Assembly (NCBI RefSeq): GCF_022179065.1
Contig: NZ_BPQD01000002.1
Location: 1 to 64,000, forward strand
Origin: Methylobacterium adhaesivum
GTDB lineage: Bacteria > Pseudomonadota > Alphaproteobacteria > Rhizobiales > Beijerinckiaceae
DNA length: 64,000 nucleotides
Direction of reading: 5' to 3'
Shown here in pieces: positions 8,318 through 19,233 of the stretch (positions are counted from its first letter, which is position 1; the number at the start of each line of letters is the position of its first letter). The position numbers were made by a program, and so were the translations under genes. The notes beneath the pieces were generated by a model, which saw only the letters and a program-made list of their open reading frames with translations, had not been told where the DNA came from and did not search any database.

Positions 8318-9624
8318 CGCTGCCGCAGGAAACGATCCGGGCCAAGCGCGACGGGCGCGAAATCGATCCGACCGAGATCGCGGCCTTCGTCGCCGGCCTC
8401 ATGGACGGGCGCGTCACCGAGGGGCAGGCGGCGGCCTTCGCCATGGCGGTGTTCTTTCAAAAACTGTCGCTGCCCGAGCGCGTCGCCCTGACCGAGGCCC
8501 TGATGCGATCCGGGACGGTTCTCGAATGGGACCTGCCCGGCCCGGTCCTCGACAAGCACTCCACCGGCGGGGTCGGCGATGCCGTGAGCCTCGCCCTCGC
8601 CCCGATGGTCGCGGCCTGCGGCGGCTACGTGCCGATGATCACCGGGCGCGGCCTCGGGCACACGGGCGGCACCCTCGACAAGCTCGCGAGCATTCCGGGC
8701 TACGACGTCCGCCCGGATCTCGACCGGTTCCGGCGCGTCACCACGGAGGTCGGCTGCTGCGTCATCGGCCAGACCCCCGACCTCGCCCCGGCCGATGCCC
8801 GCCTCTACGCCATCCGCGACGTCACCGGCACGGTGGAATCCCTCGACCTCATCACCGCGTCGATCCTGTCGAAGAAGCTCGCCGCCGGCCTCGGCGGCCT
8901 CGTCATGGACGTGAAGGTGGGGTCAGGCGCCTTCATGGAGACGCTCGACGCGGCGCGCGGCCTCGGCGAGGCCATCGTCGGCGTCGCGGGCGGGGCGGGC
9001 CTGAACACCGTGGCCCTCGTCACCGACATGGATTCGCCCCTGGCTTCCGCCGCCGGCAACGCCCTCGAGGTGGCCTACACCCTGGACTACCTCGCCGGAC
9101 GTGCCCGCGAGCCGGCGTTCCACGCCATCACCCTCGAACTCGGGGCCGAGATGCTGGTGCTGGGCGGCCTCGCGGCGAACCTGCCCGCCGCGCGCGAACG
9201 CCTGACCGCCGCCCTCGATTCGGGGCGCGCCCGGGAGGTCTTTTCGCGGATGGTGACGGCGCTGGGCGGCCCCGCCGATCTGGCCGATCACCCGGAACGC
9301 CACCTCGCGCGGGCCGAGATCGTCAGATCGGTGACGGTTTCGGAATCCGGTTACGTCGGCCGCGTGTCGACGCGGGCGATCGGCCTCGCGGTCATCAGTC
9401 TGGGCGGGGGCCGGACGCGGCCGCAGGACAGCATCGATCCGGCGGTGGGGTTCACGGGCCTCGCCCGCGCGGGCGACGCGGTGGGTCCCGACCGGCCCCT
9501 GGGGGTGATCCACGCCCGCGATGCGGCGGCGGCCGATGCCGCCGAGGCGGCCCTGCGCGCGGCCTACACGATCGGCCCGGCCCCGGGCGGGGCGAACGCT
9601 TCGTTGCGCGACCGGATCGCCTGA
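8314..9624 (+). CDS. deoA: Thymidine phosphorylase
   Basis: 436 residues, normal length. The nucleoside phosphorylase signature K81-H82-S-T-G-G-V-G-D89 and the phosphate-binding GLGHTGGTLDKL are intact, followed by the alpha/beta domain. It converts thymidine or deoxyuridine plus phosphate to base and deoxyribose-1-phosphate. It is the last gene of the cdd-PNP-deoC-deoA operon, with ATGA coupling. A composite family II repeat immediately follows and may act as the operon's 3' structure. Confidence 0.95.
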   Translation: MTLPQETIRAKRDGREIDPTEIAAFVAGLMDGRVTEGQAAAFAMAVFFQKLSLPERVALTEALMRSGTVLEWDLPGPVLDKHSTGGVGDAVSLALAPMVAACGGYVPMITGRGLGHTGGTLDKLASIPGYDVRPDLDRFRRVTTEVGCCVIGQTPDLAPADARLYAIRDVTGTVESLDLITASILSKKLAAGLGGLVMDVKVGSGAFMETLDAARGLGEAIVGVAGGAGLNTVALVTDMDSPLASAAGNALEVAYTLDYLAGRAREPAFHAITLELGAEMLVLGGLAANLPAARERLTAALDSGRAREVFSRMVTALGGPADLADHPERHLARAEIVRSVTVSESGYVGRVSTRAIGLAVISLGGGRTRPQDSIDPAVGFTGLARAGDAVGPDRPLGVIHARDAAAADAAEAALRAAYTIGPAPGGANASLRDRIA

Positions 9625-9627
9625 CGA

Positions 9628-9741
9628 CGATTCCGGGATACCGAAGGGATCATCCCTTCGGCGGGTCTCGGGCAGAGCCCGACCGTCTTTCCACAGCTCT
9701 GCCTGGACCCGTGAAGGGCTGAGCCCTTCTAACCAGCTCTC
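9628..9741. repeat. Family II REP-like composite (unit A forward, unit B reversed)
   Basis: Unit A (9633-9683) has two small hairpins: GAAGGGATCATCCCTTC, and TCGGGCAGAGCCCGA after a CGGGT link. Unit B, in reverse (9691-9735), has GAAGGGCTGAGCCCTTC and a CTCTGCCTGGACCC arm. The arrangement is head-to-head and the mirror image of the locus at 52976-53093. It lies between the convergent genes deoA and the methyltransferase at 9740. Confidence 0.8.
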
Positions 9742-10396
9742 AGGGGCGGCGGTAGGCCCATACGCGGGCCGGCGGCAGGTTGAGCCAGACGCGGTTGGAG
9801 CGGCTCGCCGTGTAGGTGCCGGCGTCGCAGCGCTCCGGAATCGGCGGCACCACCGCGTAGGTGAACTGCACGAAGGGCGCGCCCGCATGCATCATCGCGT
9901 GGGCGGCGTTGAGGAGGCCGAGGCGCTGTTCCAGGGGCTTGGTGAACAGGGGCAGGCTCGACACCGTGGCGGCCGCCTTTTCCCGCACCAGGGCACCGAG
10001 GGTGGCGGTGATGTCGTAGGCGTCGCCCTGGACGATGGTGGCGCGGGGAAACCGGGTCCGCAACAGGCGGCAGAAGTCCGGATTGTACTCGACGAGGACC
10101 AGGCGTTCCTGCTCGATGCCCCGACGCACGAGGGCCTCGGTCACCGGGCCGGTGCCCGGGCCGAGTTCGATCACCGGACCGGGCGTCCGGGGATCGACGT
10201 AGGAGGCCATGGTGCGGGCGAGCATCTTACCCGACGGCGTCACCGAGCCGGTGACCAGGGGCCGCTCGAACCACGAGCGCAGGAAGCGGGCTTCGTCCTC
10301 GAGGGGATCGCGCCGGGGCCGCACGGCGCCGGGTGCGACGTCCAGGGCAGCGGACGTGGATTTGAGTTTGGTTCTCGGACGGCGGAGCGGCGGCAA
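9740..10396 (-). CDS. SAM-dependent methyltransferase, phospholipid N-methyltransferase (PmtA)-like
   Basis: 218 residues from a TTG start at 10396; a GTG at 10324 is an alternative that removes a basic leader. The Rossmann SAM motif is VIELGPGTGPVTEAL, with VLVEYNPDFC as the acidic loop and IVQGDAYD as the next motif. The early FLRSWFERPLVTGSVTPSGKMLAR resembles the membrane-associating N-terminus of Rhodobacter/Sinorhizobium-type PmtA enzymes that methylate phosphatidylethanolamine to phosphatidylcholine. The methyltransferase fold is certain; the substrate is inferred from family resemblance. It could be a related rRNA adenine-type enzyme. Confidence 0.65.
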   Translation of the reverse strand: MPPLRRPRTKLKSTSAALDVAPGAVRPRRDPLEDEARFLRSWFERPLVTGSVTPSGKMLARTMASYVDPRTPGPVIELGPGTGPVTEALVRRGIEQERLVLVEYNPDFCRLLRTRFPRATIVQGDAYDITATLGALVREKAAATVSSLPLFTKPLEQRLGLLNAAHAMMHAGAPFVQFTYAVVPPIPERCDAGTYTASRSNRVWLNLPPARVWAYRRP

Positions 10397-10566
10397 GACC
10401 CTGGACCCTCAGATCGCGGATTGGGTGGGAAAGGCTAGACGCCGATGGCCGCGGACAGTCAAGCTGACAACGGACGTGTGAAGCGGCGGGCCCCCGCGTT
10501 CGGCCGAGCGATGCGGCCCGGCCACATCGATAACCAGGCGCAGCGCCGTTCGATCCCGGTGTGCGG

Positions 10567-11733
10567 TCACTGGCGCGCGGCGCCGCCGCCGAACCCGTCG
10601 AAGAAGTCCCGCACCTTTGAGAAGAAGCCGGCGCTCTCGGGATGGTTCTCGTCCGAAGCAGACTGGCCGAATTCCTGCAACAGCTCGCGCTGGCGCTTGG
10701 TCAGGCTCTGGGGTGTCTCGACGAACACCTGGATATAGAGGTCGCCGACGTCGCGCGAGCGCAGGACCGGCATGCCCTTGCCCTTGATGCGGAATTGCTT
10801 GGCCGTCTGGGTCCCGGCCGGGATCCGCACCTGGGTCTGCGACCCGTCGATGACCGGCACGGTGATTTCGCCCGAGAGAGCCGCCGTCACCATGTTGATC
10901 GGCACCCGGCAGAACAGGTCGGCCCCGTCGCGCTGGAAGAACTCGTGCGGCTTGATGGAGAGGAACACGTAGAGGTCGCCGGCCGGGCCGCCGCGTAGGC
11001 CGGTCTCGCCCTCGCCGGCCAGCCGGATGCGCAGGCCGTCGTCGACGCCCGCGGGAACGTTGATGGACAGGGTCCGCTCGCGGGTGACGCGGCCGGCGCC
11101 CGAGCAGGTGCCGCACGGGTCGTCGATCACCTCGCCGCGGCCGTGGCAGTTGGGGCAGGTGCGCTCGATGGCGAAGAAGCCCTGCGCCGCCCGGACCCGG
11201 CCGTAGCCGCCGCAGGTCTGGCACGGACGCGGCTTCGAGCCCGCCTTGGCGCCGGTGCCCGAGCAGGTCTCGCAGGTGACGGCGGTCGCCATCTTGATGG
11301 TCTCCGCCTTGCCGGCGAAGGCCTCCTCGAGGGAGATTTCGAGATTGTAGCGAAGGTCGGCCCCACGCTCGCGGGTCGAACCGCCACGTGCGCCGCCGGC
11401 CGCCCGGCCGCCCGGTGCCGCCCGGCCGTCGCCGAAGAAATTGTCGAAGATATCTGACATGAAGTCGCCGAACTCGTTGCCGAATCCGGGTCCGCCCCCG
11501 CCACCCTGCTGGAAGGCGGCATGGCCAAAGCGGTCGTAGGCCGCGCGCTTCTGGCCGTCGGAGAGGCACTGATAAGCCTCGTTGATTTCCTTGAACTTGA
11601 TCTCCGCGTCCGCGTTCCCCGGATTGCGGTCCGGGTGATAGGTCATGGCGAGCTTGCGGAAGGCGACCTTCAGTTCGCTGTCGGTCGCGGTCTTGGAGAC
11701 GCTCAGAATCTCGTAATAGTCCCGCTTCGACAT
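10567..11733 (-). CDS. dnaJ: Chaperone protein DnaJ
   Basis: 388 residues. The J domain carries H33-P34-D35 (YHPDRNPGN). A Gly/Phe- and Gly-rich region follows ([15 protein letters not shown]). Four CxxCxGxG zinc repeats ([32 protein letters not shown]) and the C-terminal substrate domains are intact. It stimulates DnaK ATPase and delivers unfolded proteins. It lies 100 bp downstream of dnaK on the same strand with a strong hairpin between them, so its level may be set by partial termination or processing. Confidence 0.97.
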   Translation of the reverse strand: MSKRDYYEILSVSKTATDSELKVAFRKLAMTYHPDRNPGNADAEIKFKEINEAYQCLSDGQKRAAYDRFGHAAFQQGGGGGPGFGNEFGDFMSDIFDNFFGDGRAAPGGRAAGGARGGSTRERGADLRYNLEISLEEAFAGKAETIKMATAVTCETCSGTGAKAGSKPRPCQTCGGYGRVRAAQGFFAIERTCPNCHGRGEVIDDPCGTCSGAGRVTRERTLSINVPAGVDDGLRIRLAGEGETGLRGGPAGDLYVFLSIKPHEFFQRDGADLFCRVPINMVTAALSGEITVPVIDGSQTQVRIPAGTQTAKQFRIKGKGMPVLRSRDVGDLYIQVFVETPQSLTKRQRELLQEFGQSASDENHPESAGFFSKVRDFFDGFGGGAARQ

Positions 11734-11791
11734 ACTCGTCCCTAACGTCGCCCGATGCGCCGGATCGCATCGTCATCCCACCAGACATGGT

Positions 11792-11817
11792 GCAGGGCCG
11801 GATCGCTCCGGCCCTGC
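11792..11817 (-). terminator. Hairpin between dnaK and dnaJ
   Basis: A perfect 10-bp stem (GCAGGGCCGG/CCGGCCCTGC) with a 6-nt loop, but no T-run on the transcribed strand. It is better read as an attenuating or mRNA-stabilising structure in the dnaK-dnaJ transcript than as a full terminator. Confidence 0.5.
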
Positions 11818-11833
11818 GCTTCGTCGCGGTGCG

Positions 11834-13747
<1,914 letters not shown>

Positions 13748-14149
13748 GGTGGGATCCCTCTGTTGTGCTGGTCAAGCAGACCGCCGAGCCCCGAAGCAGC
13801 TCGGCCCATGGCGGTGGAGACTTGGCGGTGGAAACTTGAGATTGGCGAGCAGGTTCGGGACCGGACCGGGCGTCGGAAACGCTCAGGCTCGGGTCACAAT
13901 CCCGCGTCCCGCCGGATATAAGAAGGGGGATGCGGGGCCGCAAGGCGAACGGGGCGGCGAACCGGAGCGGATCGGTCGTGCCCGCGTTATCCCCTTCTCG
14001 CGATTGGCCGATCCGCGCCGCCCGGACGGGTTTTGGGGCGAGCAACACGGATCTCTTGTTGTATCGCCGCCACGTTCAAGCCATGGCCTGCATGGTAGGC
14101 TGACGGAAGGCCGATCGTCGCCTCAAGCTCTCCCGGCCGGAAAGTCTCG
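13748..14149. other. Divergent intergenic region, dnaK / secreted protein
   Basis: 402 bp between divergent genes. The right part of the dnaK side holds the sigma32-like promoter (13915-13944) and a GC-rich leader. Nothing recognisable as a gene or RNA is seen in 13945-14149, which must hold the promoter of the gene starting at 14150. Confidence 0.5.
13915..13944 (-). promoter_or_regulatory. Candidate sigma32 (RpoH) promoter of dnaK
   Basis: On the minus strand CTTG (13944-13941) is followed after 18 bp by CTTATATC (13922-13915). This fits the CTTG plus CYTATNT-like pattern described for alphaproteobacterial heat-shock promoters, which is also what dnaK would be expected to carry. It implies a 5' leader of about 150 nt. 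Seen by eye only; not mapped. Confidence 0.5.
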
Positions 14150-15124
14150 ATGCCCCCGTTCAACCGCGCTCTTCTTCTCGCACCGCTGCTGTTCGCGATG
14201 CCGGCCCCGGCCAGCGCTCAGAACTTCTTCGAGGAGCTGTTCGGGATCGGACGGGCCGCCAAGCCTCCCGTGCCGCCACGCGGCGTGCCGGGGGGCGTGC
14301 CGTCGGACGCGCCAGCAGCGCCGCCGGTCGATGCCCCCGCCGCCGAGGCTCCCCGCGCCCCGGCGCCGCCGAAGCAGCCCGTCGTCCTCAAGGCCCCGGC
14401 CGAGGACAACGTCATGGGTCAGGAGCTGCTGCGCAACGGGCTCGACGGCAACCTGAAGCTGGAAAAGGCCGGCGGCGCCGTCACGGCCCGCCTCACCCTG
14501 CCGGGCACGAAGGTTTCCGCGCCGGGCGAGAGCTGCACGGTGCCGTGGAACGGCGGCGCGCCCGCGACCCTCACGGCCGAAGGCCGCCCCGAGGGCCTGG
14601 CTCGCTTCGAGGCCGCCGGCGCGGCCTGTCCCCTGCGGTTCGAGGTGGTGGACGGCGGTGTCCTCGTCACCTCCCTGTCCGGCTCACCGGTCTGCACCGT
14701 TGCGGCGTCCGATTGCGCTGCCGCGCCGACGGGCCTGTGGGGGCCGGGTGCCGCCACCCTGATCCCGCGCGCGGCGGAATTCGACACGGCGCGGGGCGTG
14801 GCCGACCGGGCGGTGCGGGAGAACTACCGCCTCATGACCCAGCGGGCGCGCGGCCAGGATGTCCGACCCATCGTCACCGAGCAGGCGGCGTTCTCGTCCG
14901 ACCGCGAGCAGCTGTGCCGGACCTATGCGCGCGAAGGTGCCCACGGCTTCTGCAACCTGCGCTTCACCGAGGGGCGTGCCCTGGCGCTCGCCACGCGGCT
15001 GGGCATCAACACCGCCAGCGCCGCCCCGACGGCGGCCGCCGCGCCGCGTCCGCGCCGCAAGCCGCAACCGGCCGTCGAGGGCATGAACCCCGATGCGGGC
15101 GGCGCGCCGGGTTTTCCGGAGTAA
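14150..15124 (+). CDS. Hypothetical secreted Pro/Ala-rich protein
   Basis: 324 residues. A clear signal peptide (RALLLAPLLFAMPAPASA, cleavage near residue 23) is followed by a proline/alanine-rich linker to about residue 82. A globular part of about 200 residues comes next, with Cys residues (SCTVPWNGG, ACPLRF, VCTVAASDC, LCRTYAREGAHGFC) that could form disulfides, and a basic Pro-rich tail. I recognise no domain. The spaced cysteines near the C-terminus faintly recall LprI-type lysozyme-inhibitor proteins, but this is weak. Probably periplasmic. A single family II repeat follows its stop. Confidence 0.6.
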   Translation: MPPFNRALLLAPLLFAMPAPASAQNFFEELFGIGRAAKPPVPPRGVPGGVPSDAPAAPPVDAPAAEAPRAPAPPKQPVVLKAPAEDNVMGQELLRNGLDGNLKLEKAGGAVTARLTLPGTKVSAPGESCTVPWNGGAPATLTAEGRPEGLARFEAAGAACPLRFEVVDGGVLVTSLSGSPVCTVAASDCAAAPTGLWGPGAATLIPRAAEFDTARGVADRAVRENYRLMTQRARGQDVRPIVTEQAAFSSDREQLCRTYAREGAHGFCNLRFTEGRALALATRLGINTASAAPTAAAAPRPRRKPQPAVEGMNPDAGGAPGFPE

Positions 15125-15180
15125 GGGATTCCGAAGGGATCATCCCTTCGGCGGGTGTCGGGCGGAGTCCGACGTCTGCC
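15122..15180 (+). repeat. Family II REP-like element, single unit A
   Basis: GAAGGGATCATCCCTTC followed by GGCGGGT and GTCGGGCGGAGTCCGAC, two stem-loops in tandem. It overlaps the TAA stop region of the preceding gene and ends 6 bp before the stop of the convergent yqgE gene. Confidence 0.8.
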
Positions 15181-15185
15181 CGGGT

Positions 15186-15794
15186 TCAGGCGTGGCCGGC
15201 GCTCACCGAGAGCATGGCGGGGTCGACGCCGATTCCCCGCAGGGTACGCTCGTACTTCGCCTCGAGGGCCGTGTTGAAGATGAGGTCCGGATCCGCCGGG
15301 CAGGTGAGCCAGCCGTTGGCCAGGATCTCGCTCTCGAGTTGGCCCGGCTGCCATCCGGCATAGCCCAGCGCCAGGACGGCGCTGGCCGGGCCGGCGCCGT
15401 TGGCGATGGCGCGCAGGATGTCCACGGTGGCGGTGAGGCAGATGCCGTCGTCGATGATCAGGGTCGACTGGTCGATGTGGAAGTCGTCCGTGTGCAGCAC
15501 GAAGCCGCGCTTGGCGTCGACGGGCCCGCCCATGAGCACCGGCATGTGGCCGACCCGCTCGCGCAGGCGGATGGCGTCCGCTTCCTTGGCGACATCGAGC
15601 TGAATCAGGAGATCGGGCATGCTGAGATTGCCGATCGCCTTGTTCAGGATGATGCCCATGGCGCCGTCCGCCGAGTGAGCGCAGAGGTAGATCACGGAGC
15701 GCGCGAACCGCGCATCCGTCAGGCCCGGCATGGCGATGAGGAACTGGCCGTCGAGATAGGCGGGCTCGGCCTTCTGGGTGGGTGGGGTCTGCAT
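15186..15794 (-). CDS. YqgE/AlgH family protein
   Basis: 202 residues. The family core is plain: [42 protein letters not shown], then [17 protein letters not shown] and [17 protein letters not shown]. Members were named AlgH for a reported effect on alginate synthesis in Pseudomonas; the molecular function is unknown. Length and motifs are normal. It is a single gene convergent with the secreted protein at 14150 and divergent from the peroxiredoxin. Confidence 0.93.
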   Translation of the reverse strand: MQTPPTQKAEPAYLDGQFLIAMPGLTDARFARSVIYLCAHSADGAMGIILNKAIGNLSMPDLLIQLDVAKEADAIRLRERVGHMPVLMGGPVDAKRGFVLHTDDFHIDQSTLIIDDGICLTATVDILRAIANGAGPASAVLALGYAGWQPGQLESEILANGWLTCPADPDLIFNTALEAKYERTLRGIGVDPAMLSVSAGHA

Positions 15795-15950
15795 CCGCCC
15801 ATGCTACGCTCCTCCCGCGGCGGGTCCAAGAACCAAACCGTCACGGACCGGAGCCGCATGTGCATGGGCGCGGCCCTCGCCTCGACAGCCCCGGACGCGC
15901 GGGATAGACGGATTTTCAGGTAGGGCCCCGACGCCCCGAGGAGATCACCC

Positions 15951-16433
15951 ATGACGATTCAGGTTGGCGACCATCTCCCCCAGGTGACCTTCCGCGTCAG
16001 CGGCAAGGACGGCCCCGAGGCCCGCACCACGGACGACATCTTCAAGGGGCGCCGCGTCGTGCTCGTCGGCGTTCCGGGCGCCTTCACTCCGAGCTGCCAC
16101 CGCAACCACCTGCCGGGCTTCGTGGAGAAGCAGGCCGAGATCAAGGCGCGCGGCATCGACGCCGTGGCGATCACCTCCGTCAACGACGTGTTCGTCCTCG
16201 ATGCGTGGCGACAAGCGAGCGGGGCCGAGGGCCTCGAGTTCCTCGCCGACGGCAACGCGGAGTTCGCCAAGGCGCTGGGCCTCGAGATGGACGGCACGGG
16301 CTTCGGCCTCGGGCCGCGCTCGCAGCGCTACGCCATGCTGGTGGAGGACGGCGTGGTGCGGATCCTCAACGTCGAGGATTCGCCGGCCAAGACCGAACTC
16401 TCCGGCGTCGAGGCGCTGCTCAAGGTTCTCTGA
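15951..16433 (+). CDS. Peroxiredoxin, Prx5/hybrid-Prx type
   Basis: 160 residues. The peroxidatic cysteine is C49 in GVPGAFTPSCHRNHLPGF, the Prx5 signature. No second cysteine is present, so it is a 1-Cys enzyme or relies on an external reductant such as glutaredoxin/glutathione. It reduces peroxides in the cytoplasm. A strong terminator (16463-16488) closes the gene. Confidence 0.93.
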   Translation: MTIQVGDHLPQVTFRVSGKDGPEARTTDDIFKGRRVVLVGVPGAFTPSCHRNHLPGFVEKQAEIKARGIDAVAITSVNDVFVLDAWRQASGAEGLEFLADGNAEFAKALGLEMDGTGFGLGPRSQRYAMLVEDGVVRILNVEDSPAKTELSGVEALLKVL

Positions 16434-16462
16434 GCCGAGTCAACTCCGTCGAAAGACTGTGT

Positions 16463-16488
16463 GCCCGGGGGAAACCCCGGGCTTTTTG
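16463..16488 (+). terminator. Intrinsic terminator of the peroxiredoxin gene
   Basis: GCCCGGGG/CCCCGGGC stem with a GAAA loop followed by TTTTTGTTG: a textbook rho-independent terminator 30 bp after the stop. Confidence 0.9.
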
Positions 16489-16584
16489 TTGTCCGGCTTA
16501 TCCCAAAGCAAGCTTTCGAACGTCGACAACCGGGCGGATCCTGTCGATTCGAAATCATCCGAGATCTCGACAGGAGAGACCGCC

Positions 16585-17022
16585 ATGGTTTTCCGTTTCG
16601 ATCCCCGTGCCGCCCTCCTCGCCGCCAGTCTCACCCTCGCCGCGCCGGCCCGTGCGGACGACCCGAAGGCCGTGGCCCAGGCCGCCGCCGACCGGTGGGA
16701 TCAGAGCTTCAACACCGGGGACATGGAGACGCTGACGACGCTGTACGGCACCGACGCGGAAGTGGTGGCGAAGGGGGCGCCGCTCGCGGATGCGTCGCGC
16801 ATCCGGGCGTATTTCACGGACGTCCGAGCCAAAGGCTTCGCCGACCACAAGATCATGGTCCAGTCGGCCCGGGCGAAGGGTGATCTCCTCATCGCGAGCG
16901 GCCGCTGGGAGGCGACCGGGCCGGGGGATGGCGGCGCCCGGAAGACCTTCAGCGGGAACTGGGTCAATGTCCTGGAGCGCCAGGGCGATGGGTGGCGCAC
17001 GGTGCTGCACACCTGGAACTAA
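16585..17022 (+). CDS. Secreted NTF2-like (SnoaL/DUF4440-type) protein
   Basis: 145 residues from the ATG at 16585, preceded by GGAGAG. The signal peptide (AALLAASLTLAAPARA) is cleaved near residue 24. The rest fits the cone-shaped NTF2-like fold: an N-terminal helix (AVAQAAADRWDQSFNTGDMETLTTLY), DAEVVAKGAPL, then a beta-rich end with WVNVLERQGDGWRTVLHTWN. Such proteins bind small molecules or mediate stress responses; no catalytic residues can be assigned. It sits between prx and thrB, where rnhA is found in some relatives. Confidence 0.75.
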   Translation: MVFRFDPRAALLAASLTLAAPARADDPKAVAQAAADRWDQSFNTGDMETLTTLYGTDAEVVAKGAPLADASRIRAYFTDVRAKGFADHKIMVQSARAKGDLLIASGRWEATGPGDGGARKTFSGNWVNVLERQGDGWRTVLHTWN

Positions 17023-17080
17023 CCCCGCCTCTCGTCGAACCGGTTTGGTCTCCGATCAGTTCGTTCGCGCTCAGACGGTG

Positions 17081-18043
17081 CTAAGCCGCCCGGCCGTAAT
17101 CCTCCGCCCGCGTCGCGCCGCGATGGAACGTCAGGCGCCGATCGTATTCCAGGGGGTCCTTCGGCTGCACCAGGGCGCCGGGCGGCACGTTCAGCCAGTC
17201 GACGAGGCGGGTGAGCAGGAAGCGCAGGGCCGCGCCCCGGCACAGGATCGGCAGGGCCGCGACCTCGTCGGGCGTCAGTGGCCGCACGGCTTCGTAGCCG
17301 GCGATGAGGGCAGCACCCCGGTCGTGGTGGAAGGTGCCGTCCGCGTCGAAGCACCAGGCGTTGAGGCAGATGGCCAGATCGTACGCGAAGGCGTCCGTGC
17401 AGGCGAAGTAGAAGTCGATGAGGCCCGAGAGGTCGTCGCCGATGAAGAACACGTTGTCGGTGAAGAGATCCGCGTGGATCACGCCCGTGGGCAGGCCGCG
17501 CGGCCAGCCGGCTTCGAGGACGGCCAGGTCTCCGCGCACCCGATCGGCCAAGCCCGGCGACACCCCATCGGCCTGAGCCTCGGCGCCACGGAACAGCGGT
17601 CCCCACGCCGCCACCGACAGGTTGTTGTCGCGCCGCATCCCGAAATCGCTGCCGGCGGCGTGGAGCCCGGCAAGGGCCTGGCCGAGCGCCCGGCACTGGT
17701 CGGGCGTCGGCCGACGGACCGAGACGCCTTCGAGGAAGCTGACGATCACCGCCGGCCGGCCGCAGAGTTCCCCCAGCGCCACCCCGCCCCGGTTGCGGAT
17801 CGGCTGCGGGCAGGCGAGCCCGCGCGTGGCGAGGTGCTCCATGAGGTTGAGGAAGAACGGCAGGTCGTCCACCCGCACGCGCTTCTCGTACAGGGTGAGG
17901 ATGTAGGAGCCCGCCGTGGTGTGGAGAAAGAAGTTCGTGTTCTCGACGCCCTCGGCGATGCCCTTGTAGGAGAGCAGCCCCCCGATGTCGTAGGCGGCCA
18001 GGAAGGCGGTCAACGCCTCGTCGGAGACCTCGGTGTAGACGGC
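17081..18043 (-). CDS. thrB: Homoserine kinase (APH-fold, ThrB2 type)
   Basis: 320 residues from the GTG at 18043 (AVYTEVSDEALTAFLAAYDIG), the conserved N-terminus and usual length. An ATG at 18082 would add 13 residues but sits directly against the upstream hairpin. The aminoglycoside-phosphotransferase fold is shown by GIAEGVENTNFFL and the catalytic loop VIHADLFTDNVFF, with LIDFYFACTDAFAYDL binding metal. It phosphorylates homoserine for threonine synthesis. It follows ispH on the same strand, a common alphaproteobacterial order. Confidence 0.93.
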   Translation of the reverse strand, partial: AVYTEVSDEALTAFLAAYDIGGLLSYKGIAEGVENTNFFLHTTAGSYILTLYEKRVRVDDLPFFLNLMEHLATRGLACPQPIRNRGGVALGELCGRPAVIVSFLEGVSVRRPTPDQCRALGQALAGLHAAGSDFGMRRDNNLSVAAWGPLFRGAEAQADGVSPGLADRVRGDLAVLEAGWPRGLPTGVIHADLFTDNVFFIGDDLSGLIDFYFACTDAFAYDLAICLNAWCFDADGTFHHDRGAALIAGYEAVRPLTPDEVAALPILCRGAALRFLLTRLVDWLNVPPGALVQPKDPLEYDRRLTFHRGATRAEDYGRAA

Positions 18044-18088
18044 CACGGGCGGTTCGCTCGAACGTTCGGGGTCAAAATGCACAAGGGC

Positions 18089-18110
18089 GCCGATGGGCGC
18101 CCTTGGGGGT
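18089..18110 (-). terminator. Hairpin between ispH and thrB
   Basis: AAGGGCGCC/GGCGCCCTT stem with a 4-nt loop, 21 bp after the ispH stop and just upstream of the possible upstream thrB ATG. On the minus strand it is followed by GTGCATTTTG, so termination would be partial at best. Confidence 0.5.
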
Positions 18111-18130
18111 CGAATCGGGTTCGGCCGGGG

Positions 18131-19132
18131 TTATTCGGCGGCTTCGCTGCGCAACTCGCGCGGCAGCGGGAAGGACATGTCCTCGACCACCGTCGAGACC
18201 GTGTCCACCGTGACGGTGTAGCGGGCCGCGAACGCGTCGATGATCTCCTCCACGAGCACTTCCGGGGCCGAGGCACCGGCGGTGAGGCCGAGGCGACGCA
18301 CGTCCTTGAAGGCGTCCCAGTCGATCTCCTCGGCCCGGAGCACGAGGCGGGTGATGGGGCAGCCGACGCGCTCGGCGACCTCGCGCAGGCGCTGCGAGTT
18401 CGAGGAGTTTGAGGACCCGACCACGATCACGGCATCGACCAGGGGGGCCACCTGCTTCACCGCCTCCTGGCGGTTGGTGGTGGCGTAGCAGATATCGTCC
18501 TTGTGCGGCCCGGTGATGGTCGGGAACTTCTTCTTCAGGGCCTCGACGATGTGGTGGGTGTCGTCCACCGACAGGGTGGTCTGCGTCACCCAGGCGAGGT
18601 TGTCACGGCTCTCGGGCTCGAGGGCGGCGATCTGCTCGAGATCCTCAACGAGGGTGATGGAGCCCTTGGGCAGCTGGCCCATGGTGCCGACGACCTCGGG
18701 ATGGCCCGAATGGCCGACGAGGAGCACGTGCCGGCCGCGCTTGTGATGGATCTCGGCCTCGCGGTGGACCTTCGTCACCAGGGGGCAGGTGGCGTCGATG
18801 GTGGTGAGGCCACGCGAATCGGCGTTGTTGGGCACCGTCTTGGCGACGCCGTGGGCGGAGAAGATCACCGGGGCCGAGCCGTCCGGCACCTCGTCGAGTT
18901 CGCGCACGAAGACGGCGCCCTTCCGCTTCAGGCTCTCGACCACGTATTTGTTGTGGACGATCTCGTGGCGGACGTAGACCGGCGGCCCGTAGATCGCCAG
19001 CGCCCGCTCGACCACGTCGATGGCCCGCACCACGCCGGCACAGAAGCCGCGCGGGGCGCAGAGAAGGATCTCCAGAGGGGGCTTCTCCGCGTTCACGGAG
19101 GCGGTCTGGGTCGTCGAGAGTGCGTCGCTCAT
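18131..19132 (-). CDS. ispH: 4-hydroxy-3-methylbut-2-enyl diphosphate reductase
   Basis: 333 residues from the ATG at 19132 (MSDALSTTQ); longer in-frame sequence upstream is not conserved. Three iron-sulfur cysteines are visible: C31 in APRGFCAGV, one in [12 protein letters not shown] and one in [11 protein letters not shown] and E residues of [12 protein letters not shown] and the NSSNSQRL motif complete the active site. It makes IPP and DMAPP in the MEP pathway, which also feeds the carotenoids needed by the rhodopsin/Blh module. It is upstream of thrB. Confidence 0.95.
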   Translation of the reverse strand: MSDALSTTQTASVNAEKPPLEILLCAPRGFCAGVVRAIDVVERALAIYGPPVYVRHEIVHNKYVVESLKRKGAVFVRELDEVPDGSAPVIFSAHGVAKTVPNNADSRGLTTIDATCPLVTKVHREAEIHHKRGRHVLLVGHSGHPEVVGTMGQLPKGSITLVEDLEQIAALEPESRDNLAWVTQTTLSVDDTHHIVEALKKKFPTITGPHKDDICYATTNRQEAVKQVAPLVDAVIVVGSSNSSNSQRLREVAERVGCPITRLVLRAEEIDWDAFKDVRRLGLTAGASAPEVLVEEIIDAFAARYTVTVDTVSTVVEDMSFPLPRELRSEAAE

Positions 19133-19233
19133 GATAACCGGGATGTGGCGAGGCTGGGCCGCCCCTGTCAACCGCTCATAGCCGAAAACCGTCCGAGAGA
19201 CACGGGGCCCGGCATCAAAACGCGTACGGCGTG

